From NCBI GenBank assembly GCA_015657675.1, contig JACDQI010000079.1, positions 1-39,038 on the forward strand: 39,038 nucleotides of DNA, written 5' to 3'. Under the pieces are notes generated by a model. It ran no database searches. It had not been told where the DNA came from and worked only from the letters and a program-made list of their open reading frames with translations. The DNA comes from Devosia sp. Lineage in GTDB: Bacteria > Pseudomonadota > Alphaproteobacteria > Rhizobiales > Devosiaceae. Each line of letters starts with the position of its first letter. Position 1 is the stretch's first letter. Positions 18,671-29,241 of this stretch are shown here, piece after piece. Both the position numbers and the translations under genes were made by a program.

Positions 18671-20173
18671 ATGACCCAGCTGGAAATCGTACCCGCAATC
18701 ATGATTGGCGGTGCGGGATCGAGACTTTGGCCACTGTCCCGCGCCAACAAGCCCAAGCAGTTCCTCAACCTGGGCGGCAATGCGAGCATGTTCCAGGATA
18801 CGGTGGCGCGGTTCGCGGTTCCGGGATTTCGCCCTGCGTGGCTGATGGCCGGGGTGGATACGCTGGTGCATGTCACCACCCAGCTCGAAGACCTTCATCT
18901 CGCCTGCGACGGCATTATCGTCGAGCCGGCGATGCGCGGCACGGCTGCGGCGATTGCGGCGATCTCGGTGGCGTTCCGCGACATGGACCCGGAGGCGCTG
19001 CTGCTGGTGGCGCCGGCCGACCATTTCATCAAGGATGAAGCGAGCTTTCGTCAGGCGGTGATCGGCGCGGCGCCGGTCGCGGCGGCGGGCTCGATCGTCA
19101 CGTTCGGCATTGCGCCGACCGGGCCCGAGACCGGCTTTGGCTATATCGCCGGGTCCTCGCCGGTGTCCTATGGCGGGCAGACGGTGGGCTATCGCATCGG
19201 GCCGCAGGGCTTTCACGAAAAGCCGGATCTGCACCGGGCCGAGGAGTTCGTGTCGCAGGGCTACCTGTGGAACGCCGGCATCTTCCTGTTCAAGGCCGAG
19301 ACGATGATCGAAGAGCTCCGCCGCTATGCGCCGGAGACCCTGGCGGCGGTCGAACGCGCCATGCGCGAAGCCGATCGCAAGGTGAACTGGAAGCGGCAGG
19401 TGATTGCGCCGGCACAGGCGGCCTTCGAAATGGCGCCGCTCGATCTGCCGATCGATATCGCGGTGATGGAGCAGACCGATCGCGCCGTGGTGGTGCCTTG
19501 CGAGGGCATTGGCTGGAACGATGTGGGCTCGCTCTCGGCGCTCTGGGAGATCGCCAAGAAGGACGATGCGGGCAATGCGGTGAAGGGCGACGTGCTGCTG
19601 CAGGAGACGCACAACGTCTATGTGCATTCGGCCACCGGACGGAAGACCGTGGTGGCGCATTGCAAGGACCTGCTGATCGTCGATACCGAGGACGCGCTGA
19701 TCGTCCTGCCGACGAGCCAGGCGCAAACGGTCAAGAGCATCGTCAAGGAACTCAAGCGGATCGGTTCGCCGCAGCTGCGCTACCAGAAGGACGCGACGTT
19801 CGACTGGGGCCGGGTGCACGTGGATGCGTCCGACACCAATCACGTCAGCCTCTCGGTGCACCTCCAGCATGGCGGCGAACTGCGCCGGCCGGTGGTGGCG
19901 GCGTTCGAGACCTGGGTGGTGACCAATGGCACCGTGGCGGCCGAGATCGACCAGCGGGTGATGCTGGTACCGGCGGGTAACTCCTTCACGCTGGCGACGG
20001 GTCAGTCACTGGTGCTCACCGCCATCGAAGAGGATGCACGGCTCGCCGTGGTGGGTGCGCCGACCTCGACGATCAATCTCGAGCGACTGTTCGGCGCCAC
20101 CATCAAACCGGCAATGATCGAGTCTCCGCCGCGCCCTCGGGCGGCCGGCGAACCCATGGGTGAAGTGGCATGA
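18671..20173 (+). CDS. algA: AlgA-type mannose-1-phosphate guanylyltransferase with degenerate isomerase domain
   Basis: The first 340 residues of this 500-residue protein are a GDP-mannose pyrophosphorylase: GGAGSRLWPLSR (13-24), NKPKQF (26-31), FHEKP, YLWNAGIF and GWNDVGSL. Typical AlgA carries a second, cupin-type phosphomannose isomerase domain. The domain is present here by position and length, but the expected metal-site segments (HxxRxEHW and IEVQxGxYLxEDDIxR) are replaced by LQHGGELRRPVVAAFETW and IEEDARLAVVG. Only VVTNGTV and the LVPAGNSF turn resemble the family. Isomerase activity is therefore doubtful. The ATG at 18671 has GAGGA upstream. The stop overlaps the next start by four bases. 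Confidence 0.9.
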   Translation: MTQLEIVPAIMIGGAGSRLWPLSRANKPKQFLNLGGNASMFQDTVARFAVPGFRPAWLMAGVDTLVHVTTQLEDLHLACDGIIVEPAMRGTAAAIAAISVAFRDMDPEALLLVAPADHFIKDEASFRQAVIGAAPVAAAGSIVTFGIAPTGPETGFGYIAGSSPVSYGGQTVGYRIGPQGFHEKPDLHRAEEFVSQGYLWNAGIFLFKAETMIEELRRYAPETLAAVERAMREADRKVNWKRQVIAPAQAAFEMAPLDLPIDIAVMEQTDRAVVVPCEGIGWNDVGSLSALWEIAKKDDAGNAVKGDVLLQETHNVYVHSATGRKTVVAHCKDLLIVDTEDALIVLPTSQAQTVKSIVKELKRIGSPQLRYQKDATFDWGRVHVDASDTNHVSLSVHLQHGGELRRPVVAAFETWVVTNGTVAAEIDQRVMLVPAGNSFTLATGQSLVLTAIEEDARLAVVGAPTSTINLERLFGATIKPAMIESPPRPRAAGEPMGEVA

Positions 20174-21171
20174 CCTCCATTGCCGCCAGCCATGTCAGTC
20201 TGCAGGCGGGGAATGCCCTCGTCCCCGTCAGCCGTTTCGGCGCCGAGGCGGTGATCCTTGCCCGCCGCCTCGACGTCGAAGCAGCGCTGCTCAAGCGCTT
20301 CGCCGTCAATATCGCCAACGGGGCACGCCGGCTGCAGGTCTGGTTTGCCGGCGAAGTCTCGGCCGATGGCAGCCAGGTGGTGATCGCGCCGGAAGACCGG
20401 GCGCATGTGCAGTCGGCCGCGGCAGTCGTCGCCGGCTTTTCCACTGACCGGCTGCGGGCGCTGATCCGTCCGCAACCGATCAATGTGGTGGCGCGGCGGC
20501 ACTGGCCAATGGCGCAGAACCTGGCGCTCGCCACCGTGCTGCTCCTGGGCGGCTATGTGGGTGTGCGGTTCATGGACAAGGTCACGACGATCCAGCCGCG
20601 CTTTGCCTATCTGGCCACCGAGGCGACGACACTGCTCAGCCCGACGAGCGGGCGGGTGACATTCATGCGGGCGCCGGGTGCTGTGCAGGCGGGCGAACCG
20701 GCGGTGGGCGTGGAGACCACCAGCGGCAAGAGCCTGCTGATCGACGCGCCGGGCAATGTCGATATCGTCACGGCCGAAAAGAGCCCGGGTGATCGGGTGA
20801 AGCGCGGTGATCCGCTGCTGGTCTATGCCGAACCGGATGCACCGGCATACCTGCATGCGGTAGTGGACCGCGAGCAGGCCTTCCGTATCTCGGAGGGGGT
20901 TGAAGTGCGCTACAGCCGGCTCGATGGGCCGGGCGACGCGGTGGCCTTCACGGTGGCGGCGAGCGAACTGCACGTGCGCCTGCTGCCCCACAGCGCCAAT
21001 GGCGCGCTCTACGACGTGCGCGTACCGGTGGAAGCGGGGACAGAACAGTTCCGGGCGCTGCCGGTCGACCTCAAGTTCAAGCAATCGCCAGTGACGGCGG
21101 CGCTGCAGGCGCTGCGCGGCTTCGGCGCGTCGTCAGCTGAGTTGCCGACTCCGGCCGGAGGTCAGTCATGA
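20170..21171 (+). CDS. Second Alg44-like membrane protein without PilZ motifs
   Basis: This 333-residue protein has the layout of Alg44: a cytoplasmic N-terminal domain of about 115 residues, one membrane span (about 117-137, LALATVLLLGGYVGVRFM), and a periplasmic HlyD-like/lipoyl-type domain with two half-motifs (LSPTSGRVTFMRAPGAVQ and LLIDAPGNVDIVTAEKSPGDRVKRGDPLLVY). The RxxxR and DxSxxG motifs needed for c-di-GMP are not seen in the N-terminal domain. It could partner Alg44 or form a periplasmic channel with it. That is inference from layout and from its place between algA and algG. Both ends overlap neighbours by ATGA. Confidence 0.7.
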   Translation: MTSIAASHVSLQAGNALVPVSRFGAEAVILARRLDVEAALLKRFAVNIANGARRLQVWFAGEVSADGSQVVIAPEDRAHVQSAAAVVAGFSTDRLRALIRPQPINVVARRHWPMAQNLALATVLLLGGYVGVRFMDKVTTIQPRFAYLATEATTLLSPTSGRVTFMRAPGAVQAGEPAVGVETTSGKSLLIDAPGNVDIVTAEKSPGDRVKRGDPLLVYAEPDAPAYLHAVVDREQAFRISEGVEVRYSRLDGPGDAVAFTVAASELHVRLLPHSANGALYDVRVPVEAGTEQFRALPVDLKFKQSPVTAALQALRGFGASSAELPTPAGGQS

Positions 21172-24100
21172 TGGCACGCCTCCTACCGCGCATCGCGCTG
21201 GCCCTGTTGCTGTCGGTGGCGCCAGTCGCCGTGACGGGAGCGCGCGCCGTGGACGCGTCGAACACCTCGCTGCAGATCGAGCTCAGTGACGAGATCGCGG
21301 CGCGGTTGCTCGAAACCTACAACACTGCCGTCTATGCACCCTCCGGTTTCGAGACATTCGAGCTGCTGTTCGACGGGTTCGAGACGCTGCGCAAGTGGCA
21401 GGCCTACCTCGACGGCATCGAGGCGGCGAAGCTGGAAAAGGCGAGCGGCCCTTATGAGCAGCTCAAGGTGACCGTTGACCGGCTGGCGGCCGCGTCGGTC
21501 ACCGAGCATTCGCTGGCCGATGCGGCGATCAGCTCGCTGCGCGGTCTGGGCAACTGGCATGCCGACGACCAGGCACAGGCCGACCTCGTCATCGAACATC
21601 TGGGCAAGCTGGTCACCGAACTGGACGATCCGCGCCTGCGGGTGATCGGCCAAACGGTGCTGGCGGAAGTGGAACTCGACAGCGATGCACCGCTGGCGGC
21701 GGCGGCGCGTATCGTGGCTGCGGTGCCGGATCTCAGGCGGCTGGAGAGCGGCCGCGAGCAGCTCGATTTTGCCGTGCAGCTCGCCATGATGGTGCAGACG
21801 CTCGATATTCCGCAGGCGATCGAAGTCACCAGCGAGATCGCCGCCAATGTCGCCGATCCGGCGGACCGGGCGCGCTTCGTACGTACCCTGGTGCAGTACA
21901 TGGCGCCCAATGTGCGGGCCCGGCTGGCCAAGGCTGTGGCCGACCCGAACTCGATCACCGATCCGCTGGCCTCGGCCTGGGCGAGCCATGTGGCGGGGAT
22001 TACTGCCGATCCTGCGGCGGTGGCGCAGCGGTTGGGCGGGGCGATCGATCCGCTCCCGGTGCTGATCGCACTGGCCGATGGTGTGACCCCGGACGTACGG
22101 CAGGATGTGTGCCGCGCGCTGGTGTCGCAACTGGTGGCCGAAGGCCGCGCGCTGCGGGCACTCAACCTGCGGCGGACGCTGGGCGCAGTCGACTGCACAC
22201 TCGATACTGCCGCGCTTCTGGCCGAGCATTTTGCTGGAACGGGCTACCCCAAGCTGGCGCAGTCGCTGGCCGGGGAAGTGCTCGAGGCAGCATCAACCGA
22301 TGCCGCCCTGCTGGTGCGGGCGGTCAATGTACTCGAGGCGACGGGCGATGTGGCGCAGCTGATGGCGCGGGCATCGCAACTGCCGCGCGGTACTGATCTG
22401 AGGCTGTTGCGGGGCGCGCTGCGATCCAAGCCATGCTGCTCGATCGTGCGCTGGCCAAGACGGCACTGGCCGCGGACCTGGCGGCGGCTGTGGCCGGGTA
22501 CGCGCCGGCGACGATGATGTATGGCCTGCTGGCGGGAACCAGCGATGGCGCCGATGGCACGGTTCCGGCGACTGCGACGGACCTCAAGCTGTTCCGGCAG
22601 GTTGGTGCGGCGCTCGCCGTGGCACCAGGCGGGGCACGACGGTTCGAGGATTTTGTCGACGGCGCGGCGCCGCTTGATGTGCGGCTGGCGCTGGCCGTGG
22701 GCTTTACGGGTGATCTCGGGTTTGATGCGGAAAGCGCGCAGCGGCTGGGTGCGTCACTAGCGGGGTTGGCGCAGGCCGATGTCGCAAAGGGTCGCGACAG
22801 CCTGCTGCTGCGTGCCTCGCTCGGCATTGCCGAAGCGGAGCCGGCCGACGATGAGCTGCTGGTGCGTTCGGCCCGACAGCTGGCCTGGCGTGGGAATGTC
22901 GCGGAGGCGACGGCGGCGGTCGCGCAGCTTGCGGATGTCGATGCGGTCGAGGCACTGCGCGTCGATCTGGCGTCGATCACCGCAGTGGTGGGTGACTTTG
23001 GGCCGGGCGTTGCGACCCTGCGGGCGATCGAGACGACGACCAAGCGCGTCGCTGCTTTCCGCTTCGTGGCGCGCGAGCGGGCAGAACGGCTCGACGTGCA
23101 TGACTGGATCAACGGCGGTACGCCGCTCGACCTGGCGCCAGTGCAACTGGTCAATGCCTCGACCGGCGATGGTCCGGTGATCCACTATGATGAGCGGGTG
23201 AATGTGCGGCCGTCCGGTGCGGCGCTGCCAAGCGGCAAACCGGTGCTGCCGGACCTGGGCGTCGTCAGCAGCGATGTGCGTCGTCTGGTGCCGATGCCGG
23301 TGGGTGGCGCGGCCGGGATCGTGGTGGGTGGCGAGGGTCGCTATGTGCGGCTCGGCGGCTTTGACTCGCCGTATTTCGACGGCGAATCCAACAACGGCGT
23401 GCGCGACTACGTTTACGAGCAGAACAAGACCATCACGCCCGAATTCATCTTCCTCAACGAGGGGGTATTCACCCTCGCCGACGTGATCGCGGCGATCGGG
23501 CGGGATCAGGCCGATGCCATTGAGGTACTGGCGGACGGCGTGGTGCGCCTCAACCGGCCGCTGGCCATCGGCTCGGAAGCCACGCTCATTCTCAGCAACG
23601 AGGAAGTGCGCGAGCTGCAGCTCAATTCGACGACGGGCGCATTCCTCGTCAATGCCGGTCACCTCTACGTTTCCGGTGTGCGGGTGGTGGGGTTCGACGT
23701 CGAAAAGAACGCCGTTCCACTGCGCGGCTACGAGACCGCAATGCACAAGTTCAGGCCGTTCCTTTTGAGCTGGAGCGGGTCGGAAACCAATGCGGCAGAC
23801 AGCGAGTTCGTCGCGCTCGGCTACTCGGCGGGGCGCTCGTATGGGGTGACGTTCAACTCGGGCCCGGTGGACGACTACTACTATCGTGCCCAGCCCAAGG
23901 CGCCGACCGGCATCGTGGTCAATAACAGCTTCGATAATCTCTACTACGGCTTTTACGCCTATGAGGCGGCCGATGTGCAGCTGGTGGGCAACGAGTACCG
24001 CGACAACATCATCTACGGCATCGATCCGCACGACCGATCCGTGCGGCTCAACATCTCGCTTAACACCGCCTATGGCACCGCCAAGAAGCACGGCATCATC

Positions 24101-24805
24101 ATCTCACGCGAGGTGAATGACAGCTTCATCGTCGGCAACCTGAGTTTTGACAATCACGGCTCGGGCACCATGCTCGATCGGTCGAGCCTGGGCACGCTGG
24201 TGTTTGCCAATACGTTGCGGGGCAACCACGGCGACGGCATGGCGGTGTTCGAGAGCCCCTGCACCATCGTGGGCATGAACGACATCAGCGACAATAACCG
24301 CGCCGGCATCAAGGTGCGCAACAGCTGGGACGTGTTGCTGCTGCAGAATGTGGTGGCCGACAACAAGGGCTCGGCGATCGAAGGGTTCATCTCGGACCTG
24401 GCCCAGTCGGATGGCAGTGCGGGCCGGAACTTCGCCCTCGACCCCTACCAGCCCGTCACCAGCTTTTCGGCCATGGGCAATGTAATGCACGGCAATGGCG
24501 CGGGTATCCAGACGGCCGGGGTCAGCGCCGTTGAGCTCTACGGCAACCAGTTCCGCAATCAGTCCGGGCGGCTGGTGGCAGGGGACCTTGACGGGTTGCA
24601 GGGCCTCTTGCTGCAGCAGGCCGGAGCGCAGCCGACAGTGGTCTCGACCAATTGCGTGCCGGTGCTGCAGCCGATGCACGCCTGTCCCTTTACCGAATCC
24701 GGTCTCTTGGCAGCGACGCGCTTTTCGACGAGCGCCAGTGGCGAGTTCTGCACGACCGACGCGTCGACCGCTCAAGCCCAAGCCTTCAGCATGGTGGCAC
24801 AATGA
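21168..24805 (+). CDS. algG: AlgG, mannuronan C5-epimerase fused to a large helical N-terminal domain, apparent frameshift
   Basis: AlgG converts mannuronate to guluronate in the polymer within the periplasm. The C-terminal 550 residues match the family beta-helix, with IDPHDRS (about 952-958), NTAYGTAKKHGIIISREVND and GIKVRNSWDVLLLQN. Before it, from the signal peptide (ALLLSVAPVAVTGARA) to about residue 655, lies an alpha-helical, solenoid-like region not found in the 543-residue Pseudomonas AlgG. One missing base near 22422 breaks the frame between LRLLRGALR and IQAMLLDRALAK. Helical sequence runs on both sides and no second signal peptide follows, so this is one gene of 1,212 residues, not two. 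It could serve as a built-in scaffold, like AlgK. Confidence 0.88.
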
Positions 24806-27800
24806 ACCGATCGCAATCGCTCGCCCGCATTCTCAGCCACCTGGCCCTGGTGGGCGCCCTCAGCTGGTCGCCGACGCTGGTGGGCCAGGAACTGAGTGCC
24901 CGCGTTTCGGCGGCGACCGCCGAGCGCTATGAGACCGAGGCTGACCAGATCTATGCGCTCGAGCTGCAGGGCGATCCGGCAAGCAAGGTCGAGCTGGCGC
25001 GCATGCTGATCCGCGGTGTGCTCACCAGCCCCGACAATCCGCTACCGCGCCCGGATCTGGATCGGGCAGCGCAACTGCTTGAGGAAGCGATTGCGGGTGC
25101 CGATGCGCAGACGCTGCAGAAGGCACTGTCGATCAAGTCGGACCTGTTGGGGAAGCGCGGAACGCCTGAGGCACTGGCGGAGCGCGACGCGATCGGCAAG
25201 CGATTGCTCGAGCTGGGTTATGCGCCAGCGATTGCCGATCTGGTGATCGCGGGTGCACCATTGCCGATGGGACTCAGCCAGGCTGCGGCGATCGCTGCGC
25301 TTGAACCCAAGGTGTTGGCGGGCGACGCCAAGGCGACACAGGCGCTGTCGCTGCTGTTGGCCAAGAGCGATCCGCAACGCAGCGCTGCGCTGGCGGCACA
25401 GGCGACGATGCTGGGGATGAGTTCGACCGGCGACAGCGTCAAGGCGACGACCGATCTTGGACGACGCTATCTCGACGGTACGGACATGCCGGCAGACCGG
25501 ATCGAGGGCCTGCGGCTGCTGGAGGCCGCGGCGCTCAAGGGTTCGGGCACGGCGGTGGACCGGCTCGACGACGAAGTGCGCAGCGGCACATCAGAGCTCG
25601 ATGTGGCGCATGTGCGCGAGGTCATCATGGCGGCGCTGGCTGCCGGCGCGTCGGACGCTGCCGATATCATTGCGCGGGATTTTTCCGATGCGCCGGTCTA
25701 CGGGTTTTCGCGCGAGGATGCGCTCTATGCGCTGGCTTTGCTGCGCGAGACTGGCGACCGCGAAGCGCTGCTGCGCTCGGTGCAGATCTATGCCTCCGGG
25801 GTGGGCGGCGCGCCGGATCTCGAGGCGGCCATTCCGCTGATCGAGCAACTGGTCGATATGCGTGGGCAGCCACGCGAAGAGGTGATGCGCGTCGCGCTCA
25901 AGCTTGAGGCGATGAACCTGCCGATCACGCTGGGGCTCAAATATCTCGAGCCGATGTTCCGTTCGATCGGCGGGGAGGGCGAGGACGAGGCCAACTACCA
26001 GGCCGACCGGCTACTTGCCGCTGGCTATGAAGCGGGTATTCCGTCGGCGCGCAGTCTTTCCAAGGAGCGCCGTGATGCGCTGCTGGCGGAGTTGCGCGCG
26101 GCCGGCGCCGCGGGCATGTGCGCTCGCTGATCCTGCTGGGCGATCTCTATTATTCGGGCATCTGGGTGGCGCCGACCTATCGGCAGGCGCTGGGCTATTA
26201 TGAGCAGGCGCTGGCCAAAGAGCCGACATTGGTGGCGCGCGAGCGCGTCGCCAAGGCGCTGCTGCAGATCAAGCAGACGCCGTTCGAAGAAGCGCGGTTC
26301 GATACGCTCATCAGCGAACTGGCGGCATCCGGGAGCGACTGGGGCCAGTATCGCTACGGACTGCTGTTGATCGCTGGCACCGCGACGGTGGCACCGGACG
26401 TGGCGGCGGGTGAGGACATGCTGCTCTCGCTCGCCACCAAGGGCTTTGCGCCGGCCGTACGGGCGATGATCGACCGGCTGCGGAATGATCAGGATGCGAG
26501 CCGCCTCGACCGCGCCATCGAAGCCTTCACCAAGGCCTGGGCGATGCGCAAGGACTACAAGACCGGGCGGCAGCTGGGCGAGTTCTATATTCTCGCCGGG
26601 CGCCCCGATGATGCGCGCAAGGTGCTGGGCGACCAGATGTTTGCCAAGGACCCGGCGGCGCTTCATGCGCTGGCCAAGATGGAGGCTACAGCCAATCCTG
26701 CCAAGGCGTTCGAACTGGCGCAAACGGGACTCTCTGCTGCGGCCGACGATCGTCTCGCGGTGGATCTGGCCCAGCTGCTGCTCGGGCTCAATATGCCACA
26801 AGCCAAGGCGGAAGCCGAACGCCGGCTGCTGGCGATGGCCGAGACCGACAACACTGACGCCATCGGGCTCCTGGTTTCGTCCTATCTCGACCGGCTGAAG
26901 ACGGATCCGGCCGTGCTCGATACGGTTGCCGACTGGACGCTTACGCTGGCCAAGGCAGGCGAAGTGGCGCCGATCATCGAACTGGCGGCGACCTATCTGT
27001 CGCCCAATGGCGATCCCGAACTGGCGCGGCAGGTGCTGCCCGTAGCCGAGCGTGCACTGGAGGTGCTTCCTACAGACAACTATGTCGGCGTGCTGGTGGC
27101 ACAGGCCTATTACAATGGCTGGGGCGCGGCGCGCGATGTTGCCAGGGGCAATGGGCTGATCGAGGCGGCGGCGGCGGCCGGCAACAGCGATGCGCTGGCC
27201 GAGCTTGGACTGCAGTATTTCTACGGCATGGGCCGGACACGCAGCTCGGAGATCGGCATCGCACTGCTCGACAGTGCGGCGGCGCTCGGCCATGGCGTGG
27301 CCCGGGTGGAACTGGGACGGCTCAACTCGTCGGCCACCGGACCGGATGTTGACCGGGTGAAGGCCTACTCGATGTTCATCGAGGCGGCCTCGCAGGGGTC
27401 GAGCGCCGGGATGCTGGAAGTGGGGCGGCTGTATCTCGCCGGCTGGGGTATCGGGCAGGACGAAAAGCGTGGTGTCGAGTGGCTCGAAAGAGCTGCTTCG
27501 CTGGGCAATTTCGACGCCATGTACCAGCTTTATTTCCACTACCATTCCAAGCCCGATCCGGTGAGCCAGAGCCTGGCGAGCCTATGGCTCGATCGCTCTG
27601 TGGCGGCTGGGGTGAACCCGGCGCGGCTGCGGCTTGCGGTGCATCTGCTCTCGGCCGAAGACGGCGCCAAGGGTGGCGCCAGCTATGACGACGCGGTGAG
27701 CCTGCTCGATGATGCGTTCAGCGCCGGCTACAACACGGCCCGCAAGTTCAGCCAGACCACCACGGCGTTCGACCTCCCCATTATCGGCGACAAGGAGTGA
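24802..27800 (+). CDS. AlgK-like Sel1/TPR protein 1 (very long), apparent frameshift
   Basis: The restored protein has 999 residues: a signal peptide (to about LVGQ, residue 31) and then helical repeats to the end. Sel1-type repeats are clearest in the C-terminal half, for example LGDLYYSGIWVAP, LGLQYFYGMGRTRS, VGRLYLAGWGIGQDEK and GVEWLERAASLGN. One missing C near 26114 breaks the frame between LRAAGAAG and HVRSLILLGDL. In Pseudomonas, AlgK (475 residues, Sel1/TPR) links the periplasmic complex to the AlgE porin. This protein sits between algG and algX, where such a scaffold would be expected, but it is twice the size and has no lipoprotein cysteine. The start overlaps the algG stop. Confidence 0.8.
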
Positions 27801-27804
27801 GGCC

Positions 27805-29241
27805 ATGACCTTGCGCAAGACGCTGCTGTCCATGCTGCTGCCGCTGAGCTTGGCGACTGCCATGCCGGCACTGGCGGTTGAGCTGACCTATCCCTGCGAC
27901 GACATTGGAACGCGCGCCGAGCTCAGCGGCTTCGGCACGGCGGTGTACCAGGGCGACGAAGGCTGGTTCTTCCGCAGCAACGAGATCAACCACGAATTTC
28001 CGCTGTCCGAGCGCGGGGCGATGTTTCTGCTGCGGCTCGATGCCGTGCTGAAGACGCATGGCGTGCAATTGGTGCTGATGCCGCTGCCCTCCAAGTCGAT
28101 GCTGGCGCCGGCCCATGCGGCAGTGGCGGCGGCAACCAATACGCTGATCTTTGATCCAGCCTACGCGCGGGCGCAGTTCGAGGCGCGGCTGGACTCGTTC
28201 CGCGACCTGGGTCTTCCGGTGGTGGATGTGCTCGGTCAGATCGACAAAATGGGCGCGGCCGATGTCGCCTATTTCTTCGGCCAGGATCTGCACTGGCGGC
28301 CAGAACTGGCGCGGGCTGCGGCGCTGGCCTCGGCGACCACGTTCGAGGCCGCGCTGCCTGACGAGTTCCCGGGCAGCAAGAGCTTTGTCACTCGGCTGGT
28401 GCCGGGCGAACCGGCGATCCACACAACCAATTCGCGGCTGTTTCTCAACCAGCTCTGTTCGACGGTGATCCCGGCCGAGACGTTGCCTATCTACGAGACC
28501 GTCGAGGCCGACCAGTCGGTGGATGCGTTTCTCGGTGATGAGTCGGGTGCGCCGCCGGTCAGCGTGAATCGGCACCAGCTTCACCGAACGAAACCAAGCC
28601 TTACAATTTCTACCGGCTTCCTGCGCGAGGCGCTGCAGTCGGACGTGGCGTCGTTCGCGATCGCGGGCGGCAATATCGATCAGTCGCTGTTCAAGTGGGC
28701 CCATAGCGGACAGGCAGCTTCGGGCACCCGCGTGCTGCTCTGGGAAATCCCCTATGTGGATCGTCTCGAGGCGGCCGCAACGCTGCTCGAGCGCACCGTG
28801 GTGCCGGCGATTGCCGGCTCCTGCGTGGGGACCGAGAACGAGGTGTTCGGGGTCGACTACACGCTGGGCGAAACAGGGCAGTTCACGCTGCCGGTGCCAC
28901 CCGATGTCGCGGTGTCGGGGGACGACTACTACGTGGCGCTGCAACTCAGCGATCCGGCGGCGCGCGGCTTCACCTTCTCGTTCGACTATCGCGACGGCCA
29001 GCGCGACCTGCTGCCGGTGGTGCGCGAGGCGCGCGTTGGCGCCATCGACCATGTCTATGCCGAACTCTCGCCAGGCCTGCGGGCCGAGCTGGGTTCGATT
29101 TCCTTCCGCGCCATGCAGCCGGGGGCCAATGCAGGGCGCGTGGCGCTCTGCCGTTATCCCACGGCCATGCCCAAGGGCGCGCAGAACGGTGGAACCGGCG
29201 GCGCCGTAGTTTTGACGACCGGACAAGAGGTGAAGAAATGA
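27805..29241 (+). CDS. algX: AlgX, alginate O-acetyltransferase; catalytic Ser motif scrambled by three extra bases
   Basis: AlgX transfers acetyl groups to the polymer with an SGNH domain and a C-terminal carbohydrate-binding module. Present are a signal peptide (ATAMPALA), the Asp-His pair in FGQDLHW (Asp161, His163), and a C-terminal beta-rich domain (about 345-460). The catalytic Ser region, as encoded, reads VSVNRHQLHRTKPSLTIS, which is not family-like. Removing one A at 28567/28568, one C at 28594/28595 and one C at 28613/28614 gives VIGTSFTERNKPYNFYGFL, a proper GTS motif, with the frame intact on both sides. The stored sequence would lack the nucleophile. The ATG at 27805 has AAGGAG eight bases upstream. 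Confidence 0.87.
   Translation: MTLRKTLLSMLLPLSLATAMPALAVELTYPCDDIGTRAELSGFGTAVYQGDEGWFFRSNEINHEFPLSERGAMFLLRLDAVLKTHGVQLVLMPLPSKSMLAPAHAAVAAATNTLIFDPAYARAQFEARLDSFRDLGLPVVDVLGQIDKMGAADVAYFFGQDLHWRPELARAAALASATTFEAALPDEFPGSKSFVTRLVPGEPAIHTTNSRLFLNQLCSTVIPAETLPIYETVEADQSVDAFLGDESGAPPVSVNRHQLHRTKPSLTISTGFLREALQSDVASFAIAGGNIDQSLFKWAHSGQAASGTRVLLWEIPYVDRLEAAATLLERTVVPAIAGSCVGTENEVFGVDYTLGETGQFTLPVPPDVAVSGDDYYVALQLSDPAARGFTFSFDYRDGQRDLLPVVREARVGAIDHVYAELSPGLRAELGSISFRAMQPGANAGRVALCRYPTAMPKGAQNGGTGGAVVLTTGQEVKK

Noticed and set aside
21168-24805. Two separate genes: a helical secreted protein followed by algG
   Set aside because: The second part would start without a signal peptide or ribosome-binding site, with helical sequence continuing unbroken for another 230 residues. 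A one-base repair joins them.
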